Below, one piece after another: positions 17,346-25,775 of a stretch of 34,130 nt of DNA. The translations under genes were made by a program, and so were the position numbers. Each line of letters begins with the position of its first letter. Within the stretch, counting starts at the first letter, position 1. The notes under the pieces were generated by a model. The model had not been told where the DNA came from and did not search any database. It saw nothing but the letters and a program-made list of their open reading frames with translations. The stretch is from the NCBI GenBank assembly GCA_017619935.1, contig JAFZRJ010000033.1, positions 1 through 34,130 of the forward strand, in the 5' to 3' direction. This DNA is from Muribaculaceae bacterium. GTDB taxonomy: Bacteria > Bacteroidota > Bacteroidia > Bacteroidales > Muribaculaceae.

Positions 17346-18278
17346 ATGAAAAAGAAACTATTTTTGTTGCTGGCCATCTTCTCTATCAGTGTGACAGGAC
17401 TGCAGGCACAGCATCAGTGCGGAAATGAAAAGGGATGTGGCTATTGCGACAAACATCAACAGTTGGTGCTGACGGGAGACAAAGCCACTGAGTGGGCGCG
17501 TGAGCACGCCGGCGAACTGATCGCCAATTATCTGTCAACCTCAGGCAACAAACTTGACCCGGATGAATTGCGGAAGCAGTTGGCGCCCATCGGGTACGAC
17601 GGATTGGATGTGCCGTCGTATCGCCAGGCTGAGAAATACCTCGTGGATACGGTTTACACATTGATGCTTGCCGATGCCATCAGGCAAGGCAAAAATAGCA
17701 TCGTTTTCCTAACCGGTCCTGGCGGTAGTGGTAAGAGCACAAGTACCAAGGGGATGGATTTCACGCCCTATGGCATGATTTATGACAGTGCTTTCAACAG
17801 TTATCCTTCGCTGAAAAAGGTTGTAGACAAAGCCATCAAGGCCGGAATGAAGGACGTGAAGGTCATAGCCATCTATAACGATATCCTGACGTGTTACAAG
17901 AATTCGGTGAAGCGTGGCAAAGCCACCAACCGTTTCTTGGGACTGGGCTATTTGGTAGGCGCTTTCCGCAGCAATGCGGGTAAAGTGGCCATGATGCAGC
18001 AAGAATATCCACAGGTCAACATTGTGCCTGTGGACAACAACCACAACAATGGCGGCCTTCAAGTGGATGTCGAGGAGGCCAAGAACTGGGATTTCAATGT
18101 GTCTCCCGAGATGCTTAACCATCTGTTGACTTACACCCTTTATGAGATTTATGAGGGTGAATTGAAAGGCCAGCAGGTGGTGTCGGTCGCCAGCGATGTC
18201 CAAAGCATTGAAGGGCTTGACGACACAGGTAAAGCGCTTGTCGAGGAGTTGCTCAAGCAAGTGGAGAAGAACCGATAA
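17346..18278 (+). CDS. Exported P-loop protein resembling zeta-toxin kinases
   Basis: This 310-residue protein has a textbook signal peptide (MKKKLFLLLAIFSISVTGLQAQ, cleavage near residue 22), then a cysteine-containing segment QCGNEKGCGYC. A helical region leads to a Walker A motif TGPGGSGKST at about 123-132. It is followed by MIYDSAFN (possible acidic catalytic residue D147), KKVVDKAIKAGMKDVKVIAIYND and an arginine-containing helix near 186-208. This layout is that of zeta-toxin/P-loop kinases, which phosphorylate UDP-N-acetylglucosamine or other substrates. No antitoxin-like gene is adjacent. A nucleotide kinase-type fold with a signal peptide is odd, because the periplasm is not expected to contain ATP. 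The domain assignment is by motif only; substrate and even kinase activity are unproven. Confidence 0.65.
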   Translation: MKKKLFLLLAIFSISVTGLQAQHQCGNEKGCGYCDKHQQLVLTGDKATEWAREHAGELIANYLSTSGNKLDPDELRKQLAPIGYDGLDVPSYRQAEKYLVDTVYTLMLADAIRQGKNSIVFLTGPGGSGKSTSTKGMDFTPYGMIYDSAFNSYPSLKKVVDKAIKAGMKDVKVIAIYNDILTCYKNSVKRGKATNRFLGLGYLVGAFRSNAGKVAMMQQEYPQVNIVPVDNNHNNGGLQVDVEEAKNWDFNVSPEMLNHLLTYTLYEIYEGELKGQQVVSVASDVQSIEGLDDTGKALVEELLKQVEKNR

Positions 18279-18302
18279 GTCCTGCTTGGCAACGGCATAA
18301 AT

Positions 18303-18330
18303 AATGGAGCTCTGATTTCAGGGCTCCATT
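18303..18330. terminator. Shared hairpin between convergent genes
   Basis: AATGGAGC (18303-18310) pairs with GCTCCATT (18323-18330), and inside them CTGA pairs with TCAG, giving a nearly continuous 13-pair stem. It sits between the stop codons of the zeta-like gene and the aminotransferase gene. T-runs are poor on both sides, so efficiency is uncertain. Confidence 0.6.
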
Positions 18331-18356
18331 GTCGTTATGGGGTGTGATGAGTATCG

Positions 18357-19484
18357 TTATTCAAACCGGTAGATGATGCCGGCGATTTTTTCGGCGTCGC
18401 TTTCGGTGATGGGATGGGCTATGGGCAGACTCACTACCTCGCGGGCCAGGGTCTCGGTCATGGGCAGTGGTTCGGATGCCAATGCTGGATAGCAGGGTTG
18501 GAGGTGCGCGGGTGTTTCGTAGTGGATGTCGGTGCCCACGCCATTGTCGGCCATGTACTGCATGAACCGGCTACGGTCGCTTACCCTGACGACGTATTGG
18601 TGCCACACTTGAGTCATGTTTTCGAAGAAGACGGGCGTGGTCACGCGGGGATTGCAAATGTGCTGGTTGTAGGTGAGGGCGATGCGGTTGCGTCGGGTGG
18701 TCTCATCGGCCAGATGACGGAGTTTGACCCTGAGCATGGCCGCTTGCAACTCATCGATTCGGCAGTTGAGCCCCTGCATGATGTTGTGGTATCGTCGGTC
18801 GCATCCGTAATTGGCGAGGGCGCGCACCGTGGAAGCCAGCGCTTCATCGTTGGTGGTGACGGCTCCGGCATCGCCGAGGGCTCCAAGGTTTTTGGTGGGG
18901 TAAAAGCTAATGCCCGCGGCATGGCCCAGCCCTCCGGTCATGGCGGTTCCATTAAGTCCGCAAACGGAGGCTTTTGCCCCGATGGCTTGCGCGTTGTCCT
19001 CGATGATGAGCACGTTGCGCTCCCGTGCCAGTTCCATTAATTGCTCATCCCAACATGGTGTTCCGTAGAGATGAACCGGCATGATGGCTTTGGCGTCGTA
19101 GCGTTCCATCAGACGCAAGGCTTTGTCGCTGTCGAGGTTCATGGTGTCGGCTCTAGGGTCACACATCACAGGCTTGAGCGCGTTGTCGCTGACTGCCAGC
19201 ACTGAAGCCACAAACGTGTTGCCCGGAACGATGACAGCATCGCCGTCACGCAGGAGGCCAAGTTCTTTGTAGGCTCGCAGAATGAGTCGAAGGGCGTCAA
19301 GGCCGTTGCTAACCGCCACGCAAAAACGTGTGTCACAAAGTTGGGCAATTTCTTGTTCCAGTAATTGGGTCTCCTCACCACGTAGGTATCGCCCCGAAGA
19401 GATGACTTTTAAGGCTGCGTCCTTGAGTTCTTGCTCAATAGGAGCGTTGGCAAGTTTGAGATCTAGAAAAGGAAATTGTTTCAT
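18357..19484 (-). CDS. DegT/DnrJ/EryC1-type sugar-nucleotide aminotransferase
   Basis: This 375-residue PLP enzyme belongs to the DegT/DnrJ/EryC1/StrS family. The Schiff-base lysine is K198 in SFYPTKNLGALGDAGAV, and the cofactor aspartate lies in IEDNAQAIGA near residue 163; SNGLDALRLILRA near 60 is the phosphate-binding segment. The EDNAQAIGA variant and the neighbouring ketoisomerases point to an FdtB/QdtB-like 3-transaminase acting on a dTDP-3-keto-6-deoxyhexose. It is the last gene of the operon, 15 bases after the fdtA-type gene. The sugar configuration cannot be told from sequence by eye. Confidence 0.88.
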   Translation of the reverse strand: MKQFPFLDLKLANAPIEQELKDAALKVISSGRYLRGEETQLLEQEIAQLCDTRFCVAVSNGLDALRLILRAYKELGLLRDGDAVIVPGNTFVASVLAVSDNALKPVMCDPRADTMNLDSDKALRLMERYDAKAIMPVHLYGTPCWDEQLMELARERNVLIIEDNAQAIGAKASVCGLNGTAMTGGLGHAAGISFYPTKNLGALGDAGAVTTNDEALASTVRALANYGCDRRYHNIMQGLNCRIDELQAAMLRVKLRHLADETTRRNRIALTYNQHICNPRVTTPVFFENMTQVWHQYVVRVSDRSRFMQYMADNGVGTDIHYETPAHLQPCYPALASEPLPMTETLAREVVSLPIAHPITESDAEKIAGIIYRFE

Positions 19485-19499
19485 GATGATGGTCCAATA

Positions 19500-19925
19500 C
19501 TATTTGCGTGAATCGAGGAATGACTGATAGTCACGGATGTAGTCGTCTTCGTCATAGTGGTCGGAGGCGATGCACAAGCACACGGCGCCCGACGAGAAGT
19601 TGTCCAGCACACGCCAGATGCCGGGAACGATGAGCAACCCTTGATAGGGACGGTTGAGTGTGACCCGTCGCTGGTTAGTCCCATCGTCAAGAACGACGTC
19701 GAAACTGCCGCTGATGGCCACCAATAACTGCTGCAATGAGCGATGTGCATGTCCTCCGCGAGATTCTCCACCGGGAATGTCGTAGAGATAATATATGCGT
19801 TTGATGTCAAAGGGGATGGGGGACTGATTCTCGACCACCGTGAGATTTCCGTTGGCATGATGGTGCTTGTCCAGTTCAATCACTTTGCAAAAGTCAACCG
19901 ATGAATTACCAATCACTTCTTTCAT
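19500..19925 (-). CDS. fdtA: dTDP-4-keto-6-deoxyhexose 3,4-ketoisomerase, FdtA/QdtA type
   Basis: This 141-residue cupin (WxcM-like family) moves the keto group of dTDP-4-keto-6-deoxyglucose from C4 to C3. The core reads KRIYYLYDIPGGESRGGHAH, in which the two catalytic histidines expected from FdtA are H59 and H61. The C-terminal SDHYDEDDYIRDYQSFL is also typical. ATG 19925 overlaps the stop of the upstream paralog as ATGA, so the two are translationally coupled. The product feeds the aminotransferase encoded next. Confidence 0.88.
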   Translation of the reverse strand: MKEVIGNSSVDFCKVIELDKHHHANGNLTVVENQSPIPFDIKRIYYLYDIPGGESRGGHAHRSLQQLLVAISGSFDVVLDDGTNQRRVTLNRPYQGLLIVPGIWRVLDNFSSGAVCLCIASDHYDEDDYIRDYQSFLDSRK

Positions 19926-20329
19926 AACTTTTTAAGTTTAAGAAATTCAAGGAAATCTTCAATATAATCCTGAGGGTCATACAGCTCACTCGAAAGCACA
20001 AGGACCACAGAGTTGGTCGAGAAATTGTCAATCTTTCTCCATGTCATGGGAGGCACGTAAAGGCCATAGTAGGAGCGTGCCATGTGATGACACGTCTCTT
20101 TGTCTCCGTCATGGAGTGTGATGTCAAAACTTCCGCTCAATGCGATGATGACTTCATGCTGCAAGCGGAAGGCGTGTCCGTCGCGATGCATGCCTCCGGG
20201 AACATCGTAAATCCAATAAGCTCTCTTGACCGTAAAGGGAATGTGCCCGTCGCTTTCGACAAACGACAGGTTGCCTCGAGGGTCGCTAATCTTAGGCAAT
20301 TCTATGATATGAGGCTTGTTAGATTCCAT
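19922..20329 (-). CDS. Second FdtA-type cupin with altered active site
   Basis: This 135-residue paralog of the next gene shares the frame [20 protein letters not shown] and the ending [18 protein letters not shown]. At the place of the second catalytic histidine it has phenylalanine (H52-A53-F54 instead of HAH). It may be a partner subunit, a differently acting isomerase, or an inactive copy. I chose ATG 20329 ([20 protein letters not shown]); a longer open frame to 20566 merely runs over rmlA in another frame. It overlaps the end of rmlA by 11 bases and the start of fdtA by 4. Tandem WxcM-like pairs are not unusual in Bacteroidota. Confidence 0.82.
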   Translation of the reverse strand: MESNKPHIIELPKISDPRGNLSFVESDGHIPFTVKRAYWIYDVPGGMHRDGHAFRLQHEVIIALSGSFDITLHDGDKETCHHMARSYYGLYVPPMTWRKIDNFSTNSVVLVLSSELYDPQDYIEDFLEFLKLKKL

Positions 20330-21200
20330 TTTTGGCGAGATTGATGAGGTATTGTCCGTAGTGGTTCTTGGCCAAAGGCTGCGCCAGGTCAATGAGCTGC
20401 TGGGCGGTAATCCAACCTTTACGAAAAGAAATCTCCTCGAGGGCGGCAACTTGGACACCTTGCATGGTCTCGATGGTCTGAATGAAATTGGATGCGTCAA
20501 GCATGCTTTCGGCCGTTCCTGTATCGAGCCAAGCGAAACCACGTCCCAGCGTTTGAACACGTACACGACCCTGTGCCAAATAAACCTGGTTCACGGTGGT
20601 GATTTCCAGCTCACCACGGGGTGACGGCTTAATTTCTTTGGCAATTTTCACCACGTCGTTAGGGTAGAAATACAGTCCGGTTACCGCATAGTTGGAGCGA
20701 GGAGACTCGGGCTTTTCTTCTATGCTGATGGCTTGCTGGTTTTCGTCAAACTCCACTACGCCAAACCGATTGGGGTCTTTCACGGCATATGCCCATAACG
20801 TGGCGCATTGCTCACGGCTAGTAACCTCAACAGTGTGTTTCAGCATGCCGGTGAACCCCTGTCCGTAGAAGATGTTGTCGCCCAGCACAAGGCACACGTC
20901 ATCATTGCCAATGAATTGTTCGCCAATGATGAAAGCCTGGGCCAGCCCTTCGGGGCGTGGTTGCTCGGCATAGGAGAACGACACACCAATCTCTTCACCA
21001 CTGCCCAGCAGTCGCTTGAACATGGGCAGGTCATGCGGGGTGGAAATGATGAGAATCTCACGGATTCCGGCCAGCATGAGCACAGATATGGGGTAGAACA
21101 CCATCGGTTTGTCGTAGATGGGAATCAACTGCTTGGAGATGCCCTTGGTGACGGGGTAGAGTCGTGTGCCGGAGCCGCCGGCCAAAACTATTCCTTTCAT
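20319..21200 (-). CDS. rmlA: Glucose-1-phosphate thymidylyltransferase
   Basis: This 293-residue enzyme makes dTDP-glucose from dTTP and glucose-1-phosphate. Signatures are [20 protein letters not shown] at the N-terminus, [33 protein letters not shown] and [20 protein letters not shown]. The start is ATG 21200; the frame stays open upstream to 21248, but the family begins at MKGIVLAGG. The gene is 50 bases after rmlB and overlaps the following cupin gene. Confidence 0.97.
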   Translation of the reverse strand: MKGIVLAGGSGTRLYPVTKGISKQLIPIYDKPMVFYPISVLMLAGIREILIISTPHDLPMFKRLLGSGEEIGVSFSYAEQPRPEGLAQAFIIGEQFIGNDDVCLVLGDNIFYGQGFTGMLKHTVEVTSREQCATLWAYAVKDPNRFGVVEFDENQQAISIEEKPESPRSNYAVTGLYFYPNDVVKIAKEIKPSPRGELEITTVNQVYLAQGRVRVQTLGRGFAWLDTGTAESMLDASNFIQTIETMQGVQVAALEEISFRKGWITAQQLIDLAQPLAKNHYGQYLINLAKNGI

Positions 21201-21250
21201 GTTATTCTGTTTTCTTCTGCAAATATCGTATTTCTGTTTGATGGTCACTG

Positions 21251-22447
21251 TTACCTGTTTCCATACATCTGGTCATAGTAATTCTGGTAATCGCCGCTGG
21301 TGACGCTCTTGATCCAGTCCTGATGTTCGAGGTTCCAGCGAATGGTTTTCTCGATGCCAATGGTGAACGGTGTTTCGGGGTACCACCCTAGTTCGCGCGC
21401 AATCTTTGACGGGTCGATGGCGTAACGCATGTCGTGTCCGGGCCTGTCGGTGACGAACTCAATGAGATTGTCGTTGATGACATCAAGCGGACACGACAGT
21501 AATTGCTGATACTTCGGTTCTTCTCGCATGATGCGTGCAATGATGGCAATCACGGTTCTAACGATGTTGATGTTGCTTTCTTCGTTGAAGCCTCCGATGT
21601 TATATACTTCACCAATCCGCCCGTTGAGCAGCACCATATCGATGCCTTTGCAATGGTCTTCCACGTAGAGCCAGTCGCGCACATTCTCGCCACGGCCATA
21701 AACGGGCAGTTTCTTACCCTGAAGGATGTTGTTGATGATAAGCGGGATGAGTTTCTCGGGGAAGTGGTAGGGACCATAGTTGTTGCTGCAACGCGTGATA
21801 TTGACGGGCATGCCGTAGGTCTCGTGATAGGCCATCACGATGAGGTCGGCACTGGTCTTTGAAGCCGAATAAGGCGAACGCGGAGCGAGTGGGGTGGTTT
21901 CGGTGAAAAACCGGTCGCCGTAGGTCTTCATGTCGCGCCGGTTGCCGATGACGTTCTTAATATCGTCGGTAACTTGAAGCGGATGAGGTTCATTCCATGT
22001 CTTTTCGAGTGAGCCATAGACCTCGTCGGTTGAAATCTGCAAGAATTTTTTGTCCTCTTTGTAAGTGGGGCGTCCTTGCGCGTCTTTCCCGGTGCTCCAA
22101 GCCGCACGAGCGCAGTCGAGCATGTTCTGCGTGCCCAGAATGTTGGTCTCTAGGAATAAACGCGGATTGGTTATACTGCGGTCAACATGGCTTTCGGCGG
22201 CGAAATTAACGATGTAATCAATGTCGTTCTCACTCAGGAGCCGTGAAACAAGTTCGCGGTCACCCACATCACCGCGAATAAAGGTCACTCTGCCAGATTC
22301 CAGTTCATCTTTGAGAGAATTGATATTGCCGGCGTAAGTGAGGGCGTCAAGCACAATCACATGAATATCGTCGTGCTTGTCGAGGATGTATTTCACGAAA
22401 TTACAGCCTATGAAACCGGCGGCACCTGTTACTAGATATGTTTTCAT
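21251..22447 (-). CDS. rmlB: dTDP-glucose 4,6-dehydratase
   Basis: This 398-residue short-chain dehydrogenase/reductase family enzyme makes dTDP-4-keto-6-deoxyglucose. It has the NAD-binding [16 protein letters not shown] at the N-terminus, STDEVYGSL, the catalytic YSASK in [15 protein letters not shown], and [15 protein letters not shown]. It is longer than the common 350-360 residues because of an insertion near residues 150-200 (around [20 protein letters not shown]), which is also found in other Bacteroidales RmlB as I remember them. ATG 22447 ([14 protein letters not shown]) was chosen over a longer frame from 22486. First gene of the sugar-nucleotide operon. Confidence 0.96.
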   Translation of the reverse strand: MKTYLVTGAAGFIGCNFVKYILDKHDDIHVIVLDALTYAGNINSLKDELESGRVTFIRGDVGDRELVSRLLSENDIDYIVNFAAESHVDRSITNPRLFLETNILGTQNMLDCARAAWSTGKDAQGRPTYKEDKKFLQISTDEVYGSLEKTWNEPHPLQVTDDIKNVIGNRRDMKTYGDRFFTETTPLAPRSPYSASKTSADLIVMAYHETYGMPVNITRCSNNYGPYHFPEKLIPLIINNILQGKKLPVYGRGENVRDWLYVEDHCKGIDMVLLNGRIGEVYNIGGFNEESNINIVRTVIAIIARIMREEPKYQQLLSCPLDVINDNLIEFVTDRPGHDMRYAIDPSKIARELGWYPETPFTIGIEKTIRWNLEHQDWIKSVTSGDYQNYYDQMYGNR

Positions 22448-22463
22448 CGGTTTTTTATTACCT

Positions 22464-22472
22464 ACAAATTTA
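22464..22472 (-). promoter_or_regulatory. Predicted -7 element of the rmlBA-fdtA operon
   Basis: TAAATTTGT on the minus strand matches the -7 consensus and lies in the 40-base gap between the upstream gene and rmlB. No matching -33 TTTG was found, so read-through from upstream may contribute. Confidence 0.45.
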
Positions 22473-22487
22473 GCACAAAACGACATT

Positions 22488-23516
22488 TTATTTGGATGTG
22501 GCGATGTTGTTGTTCTTCATCCATTTCTGCCACCATTTGCGGGTTTTTTTGTTTTTGAGCGCTTTGACGCGCTGTTGAAGCCACTGCGCCTCGCCCATAC
22601 CGCTTTGGTTGATGGTGTTCAGGATGAACGGGGTGATTTTTTCAATGTCGGCGTTTTGTGAGATCCACACAAGGAACTCGTTACCGTTACGAAGTCCGGC
22701 ATTGGTCAACCATTTGCTGCAGAATTGAGCCTTGAAGGTCTCGCGTTTGTCGGTCTCCTTTTGAAGGATTTCTGACGCCATGGCAGCGAGGTTGTTCCAC
22801 TCCTCCATAGGTATTGCAGAGCTGACAGGAATCTGTGAAATCCTGATCATGTTCATGCCGTAGCCGTTGAATTCGCCTTCGGTATTATGAGTGACAGGCT
22901 GTTTGTGGTCTTTGCTCAGATAATTGGCGTCGCCGATTGTTTCGCGTGCTTCGGTCTGAGCCGGGAGCATGACCAGTTTCCCGTCCTGACGGATGAGCAA
23001 GTTGTTGTAAATTGTGCCACGCTTGTTAATGGTGCGGCCTCCTCTCAAAGTGGAATAATACTCGTAGGTGCGTTGTGTCTTAATGGTATCGCCCCGCAGA
23101 ATATATCCCAAATCAATGTTGGGCTGATAAACCATTTCATCGTGTGGCGTGACTATTGTCAGCGCCTGGGTGTCGCCTTCCACACCCAGCATGGCGCCGT
23201 CGATGACGTTCCACTTAGTGTCGAAAATGAGGGCGTAGATTTCGGTGTTGAAGAAGTCTTCCAGTCTTCCTACGTACACAAAAGCGATGTTCATGTTGTC
23301 TCGTTTCTGCATGCGCGAGACCTCCACCGAAACGGTGTTGAGTTGGTCAATGTTGTGCATGAACACGTTGGCGAGAATTTCTTTTGCAGCCGAGGTGGGG
23401 ATTGTGCCGTCACCGCCCATGTAGCTTTCTAGATTGACAGCTGCACGACCATTGGCGGGCATATAGAATGAAACCACCAAAAAAGCCAGAGCCAGGTAAT
23501 TAACTAAGCGTTTCAT
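22488..23516 (-). CDS. Exported protein of unknown function
   Basis: I do not recognise this 342-residue protein. It starts at ATG 23516 with a signal peptide (MKRLVNYLALAFLVVSFYMP, cleavage near NGRA). The mature part has no membrane segment and no catalytic motif that I can name; it is mixed alpha/beta in composition, with a basic end (NKKTRKWWQKWMKNNN). An upstream extension to 23597 is open but crosses the predicted promoter. It has its own promoter and stands alone between tsf and the sugar-nucleotide operon. It may be a Bacteroidales-restricted exported protein. Confidence 0.8.
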   Translation of the reverse strand: MKRLVNYLALAFLVVSFYMPANGRAAVNLESYMGGDGTIPTSAAKEILANVFMHNIDQLNTVSVEVSRMQKRDNMNIAFVYVGRLEDFFNTEIYALIFDTKWNVIDGAMLGVEGDTQALTIVTPHDEMVYQPNIDLGYILRGDTIKTQRTYEYYSTLRGGRTINKRGTIYNNLLIRQDGKLVMLPAQTEARETIGDANYLSKDHKQPVTHNTEGEFNGYGMNMIRISQIPVSSAIPMEEWNNLAAMASEILQKETDKRETFKAQFCSKWLTNAGLRNGNEFLVWISQNADIEKITPFILNTINQSGMGEAQWLQQRVKALKNKKTRKWWQKWMKNNNIATSK

Positions 23517-23537
23517 TGAATTTGAATTTATGTTTTT

Positions 23538-23570
23538 GCAAAAGTATAATGAAATGATGAGAATAGCAAA
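23538..23570 (-). promoter_or_regulatory. Predicted promoter of the exported unknown gene
   Basis: TTTG (23570-23567), 20 bases, TACTTTTGC (23546-23538) on the minus strand: a full match to the -33/-7 consensus. The leader is about 15-20 bases. It fixes the start at 23516 instead of 23597. Confidence 0.75.
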
Positions 23571-23601
23571 TTTTTGGATTTGTTTCGGCTTGGGCAAATG
23601 T

Positions 23602-23638
23602 CAAAAAAGAAAGAGAGCAGACACGAGGTCCAGCTCTC
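23602..23638 (-). terminator. Terminator of the rplM-rpsI-rpsB-tsf operon
   Basis: GAGAGC (23633-23638 on the minus strand) pairs with GCTCTC (23618-23613), with a short inner stem in the 14-base loop, followed by TTTCTTTTTT on the minus strand. It begins about 30 bases after the tsf stop codon. Confidence 0.8.
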
Positions 23639-23666
23639 CTTCAAAAATATTACTAACTCCTAAATA

Positions 23667-24662
23667 TTAGTCTACGTTCAGATTCACGCGCTTGAGGTCG
23701 ATGGCCTTCAGGTCTTTGTTGCTCTTGGCAAGGAATTGTGCAACGGTTTCCTTATTCTCGCCAGCCTCGTAAACTTGCTCCATGAGGACATTCTCTTGAT
23801 AGAACTTGTTGAGACGACCTTGAGCAATGTTTTGAATCATCTGCTCGGGCATGTTAGCTTCTTTGGCGGCAGCGGTCTCGGCCATGAGTTTCTTGGCCTC
23901 GGCGAGTTGCTCTTCGGTCATGTAGCCCTTGCGAACAGCTTCTTCCTGATGCTCTTCGGTAGCGCAATAATAGGGGTTGAAACCTGCTTTCTTGAGCGCG
24001 ACTTCAACAGCTTTCTGAATTTGCTCGGCTTTGGTCTTGTCGATAGCCAGACGCAACTCACTGTCGATGGTTTCCTGTGGAATCTGCTCGCGAGTGGCCT
24101 TGATGGGGTTCATCGAAGCAACTTGCATGGCGATGCCCTTGGCAACCTCGGTGTCAACGTCGGGTTGGTTGAAAGCAACGATAGAAGCAAGCATTCCGTT
24201 GAAGTGGTTGTAGCAAACGGTAGAGGGAGCTTCGAGGCACTCATAAGCACCAAGTTCCATCTTTTCGCCAGTGATACCGCTCAGAGCGGTGATTGCATCG
24301 GGAACCAATTTGCCATCAATGTTGAGGGCGTTAACCTCGTCCAGGCTCTTGGCCTTAGCGGCAACAGCGGCATCAAGGATGTTCTTTGCCAAAGTGACAA
24401 ACTTCTCATTCTTGGCAACGAAGTCGGTTTCACACTTCAAAGCAACGATAGCAGCAAAGTTGCCGACCGATTTGCCGATAGAGATACCTTGAGCGGCGGT
24501 GCGGTCCTCACGCTTTGCAGCAATAGCTTGACCACGCTTGCGGATTAGCTCAAGAGCTTTGTCCATATCATTCTCAGCCTCGATAAGGGCCTTCTTACAG
24601 TCGCTCAGACCAGCGCCGGTCATGTCGCGCAGTTTCTTGATATCATTAATTGTTACAGCCAT
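23667..24662 (-). CDS. tsf: Translation elongation factor Ts
   Basis: This 331-residue protein is EF-Ts, the nucleotide exchange factor of EF-Tu. The N-terminal UBA-like segment IKKLRDMTGAGLSDCKKAL and the signature KCETDFVAKNEKF are clear, as are GKLVPDA and VASMNPIKATREQIPQE. It is longer than the E. coli protein (283), consistent with Bacteroidota forms of about 330. It follows rpsB by 98 bases, the usual rpsB-tsf pairing, and ends at a strong terminator. Confidence 0.97.
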   Translation of the reverse strand: MAVTINDIKKLRDMTGAGLSDCKKALIEAENDMDKALELIRKRGQAIAAKREDRTAAQGISIGKSVGNFAAIVALKCETDFVAKNEKFVTLAKNILDAAVAAKAKSLDEVNALNIDGKLVPDAITALSGITGEKMELGAYECLEAPSTVCYNHFNGMLASIVAFNQPDVDTEVAKGIAMQVASMNPIKATREQIPQETIDSELRLAIDKTKAEQIQKAVEVALKKAGFNPYYCATEEHQEEAVRKGYMTEEQLAEAKKLMAETAAAKEANMPEQMIQNIAQGRLNKFYQENVLMEQVYEAGENKETVAQFLAKSNKDLKAIDLKRVNLNVD

Positions 24663-24700
24663 TGTATTGCAGTATTTTGATTGGTTGTTTTGATATGGTC

Positions 24701-24737
24701 CGACTGGCCTGACGTTTATGACCTGTCCGACCAGTCG
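24701..24737 (-). promoter_or_regulatory. Inverted repeat in the rpsB-tsf spacer
   Basis: CGACTGG (24701-24707) and CCAGTCG (24731-24737) pair perfectly over 7 bases with a 23-base interior that contains shorter matches. There is no T-run, so it is not a typical terminator. It could tune the S2:EF-Ts ratio (inference). Confidence 0.4.
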
Positions 24738-24760
24738 AATCTGTTTTTATTTCACTTGAA

Positions 24761-25693
24761 TTACTCAGCTGCGGGAGCTTCCTCGGCGGGAGCAGCGGGC
24801 TCCTCGGCAACAGGTGCTTCCTCGGCAGGAGCAGCGGGCTCTTCGGCGGGTGCCTCCTCAACGGGAGCGGCGGGCTCTTCGGCTGCGGGAGTTTCCTCAG
24901 CTACAGGGGCAGCTTCCTCGGTGGTGCGACGGCGAACACGTGTGCGGCGAGGTTTCTCTTCAACCTCAGCAACTTGGTCTTCTTCCTTGTTGTCAATCTT
25001 CTCAATCTTGCGCTCTTCTATGCCTTCATTGATGGCCTCGCATACGGTGGCAAGAATCAGGTCGATAGACTTTGAAGCGTCGTCGTTGGCGGGAATCACA
25101 AAGTCAATGTTGGTGGGATCGCTGTTGGTATCAACAATACCAAACACGGGGATACCCAAGCGATTGGCCTCGGCAACAGCGATGTGCTCCTTCATGACGT
25201 CAACCACGAACAATGCGCTTGGCAGACGGTTCAAATCTGCGATAGAACCAAGGTTCTTTTCAAGCTTTGCGCGTTGGCGAGTGATTTGGAGTTTCTCGCG
25301 CTTAGACATGTTGTCAAATGTGCCGTCTTTTTCCATCTTGTCGATGGTGGCCATTTTCTTGACTGCTTTACGGATGGTGGGGAAGTTGGTGAGCATACCA
25401 CCGGGCCAGCGCTCAATTACATAAGGCATTCCGACTGAAATTGCACGGTCGGCTACAACCTGCTTGGCTTGCTTTTTAGTGGCAACGAAAAGCACTTTCT
25501 TACCGCTCTTGACGATGTTCTTCAGTGCGTTTGCAGCCTCTTCAAGTTTGGCCTGAGTCTTATATAAATCAATAATGTGGATACCGTTACGCTCCATGAA
25601 GATGTAAGGAGCCATTGCAGGATTCCATTTGCGCTTGAGGTGACCGAAGTGGCATGTAGCCTCCAGCATCTGATCAAAATTAGGTGTTTGCAT
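24761..25693 (-). CDS. rpsB: 30S ribosomal protein S2 with long acidic tail
   Basis: The first about 240 residues are a normal S2: MLEATCHFGHLKRKWNPAM, FVATKKQAKQVV, YVIERWPGGMLTNFPTIRKA and IPVFGIVDTNSDPTNIDFVI. After a basic stretch PRRTRVRRRTT the remaining about 55 residues consist almost entirely of Ala, Pro, Glu and Val. The total is 310 residues against about 240 for the core family. Alanine/glutamate-rich tails on S2 occur in other Bacteroidales. The gene is preceded by a structured 191-base spacer after rpsI and no promoter was seen there, so it is probably co-transcribed with rplM-rpsI. Confidence 0.97.
   Translation of the reverse strand: MQTPNFDQMLEATCHFGHLKRKWNPAMAPYIFMERNGIHIIDLYKTQAKLEEAANALKNIVKSGKKVLFVATKKQAKQVVADRAISVGMPYVIERWPGGMLTNFPTIRKAVKKMATIDKMEKDGTFDNMSKREKLQITRQRAKLEKNLGSIADLNRLPSALFVVDVMKEHIAVAEANRLGIPVFGIVDTNSDPTNIDFVIPANDDASKSIDLILATVCEAINEGIEERKIEKIDNKEEDQVAEVEEKPRRTRVRRRTTEEAAPVAEETPAAEEPAAPVEEAPAEEPAAPAEEAPVAEEPAAPAEEAPAAE
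24764..24925. repeat. Repetitive coding tract of the S2 tail
   Basis: This tract encodes near-repeats such as EEPAAPVEEAPA, EEPAAPAEEAPVA and EEPAAPAEEAPAA, a period of 12-13 codons. At DNA level the unit recurs with few changes, so length variation by slippage or recombination between strains is likely. Confidence 0.75.
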
Positions 25694-25729
25694 TTTAATT
25701 TTTGTTTTAGTTTACATTCAACTTAAATC

Positions 25730-25775
25730 AATCACATAGTAGCCACCGCAGTTCTCAGTGTGAGTCTATGTGATT
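25730..25775 (-). promoter_or_regulatory. Hairpin in the rpsB leader
   Basis: AATCACATAG (25730-25739) and CTATGTGATT (25766-25775) form a perfect 10-pair stem about 40-80 bases before the rpsB start codon. The spacer 25694-25884 also has a direct repeat TAGCCGC (25798-25804, 25820-25826). No gene or T-run is present. The position suits an autoregulatory site for S2, but no match to a known leader family can be claimed. Confidence 0.5.

Noticed and set aside
20330-20566. 79-residue extension of the upstream ketoisomerase
   Set aside because: It only reads rmlA in another frame, has no cupin features and the family starts near [11 protein letters not shown].
24764-24925. Repeat tract considered as a CRISPR or minisatellite array
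   Set aside because: It is in frame with rpsB and has no spacers; it encodes the S2 tail.
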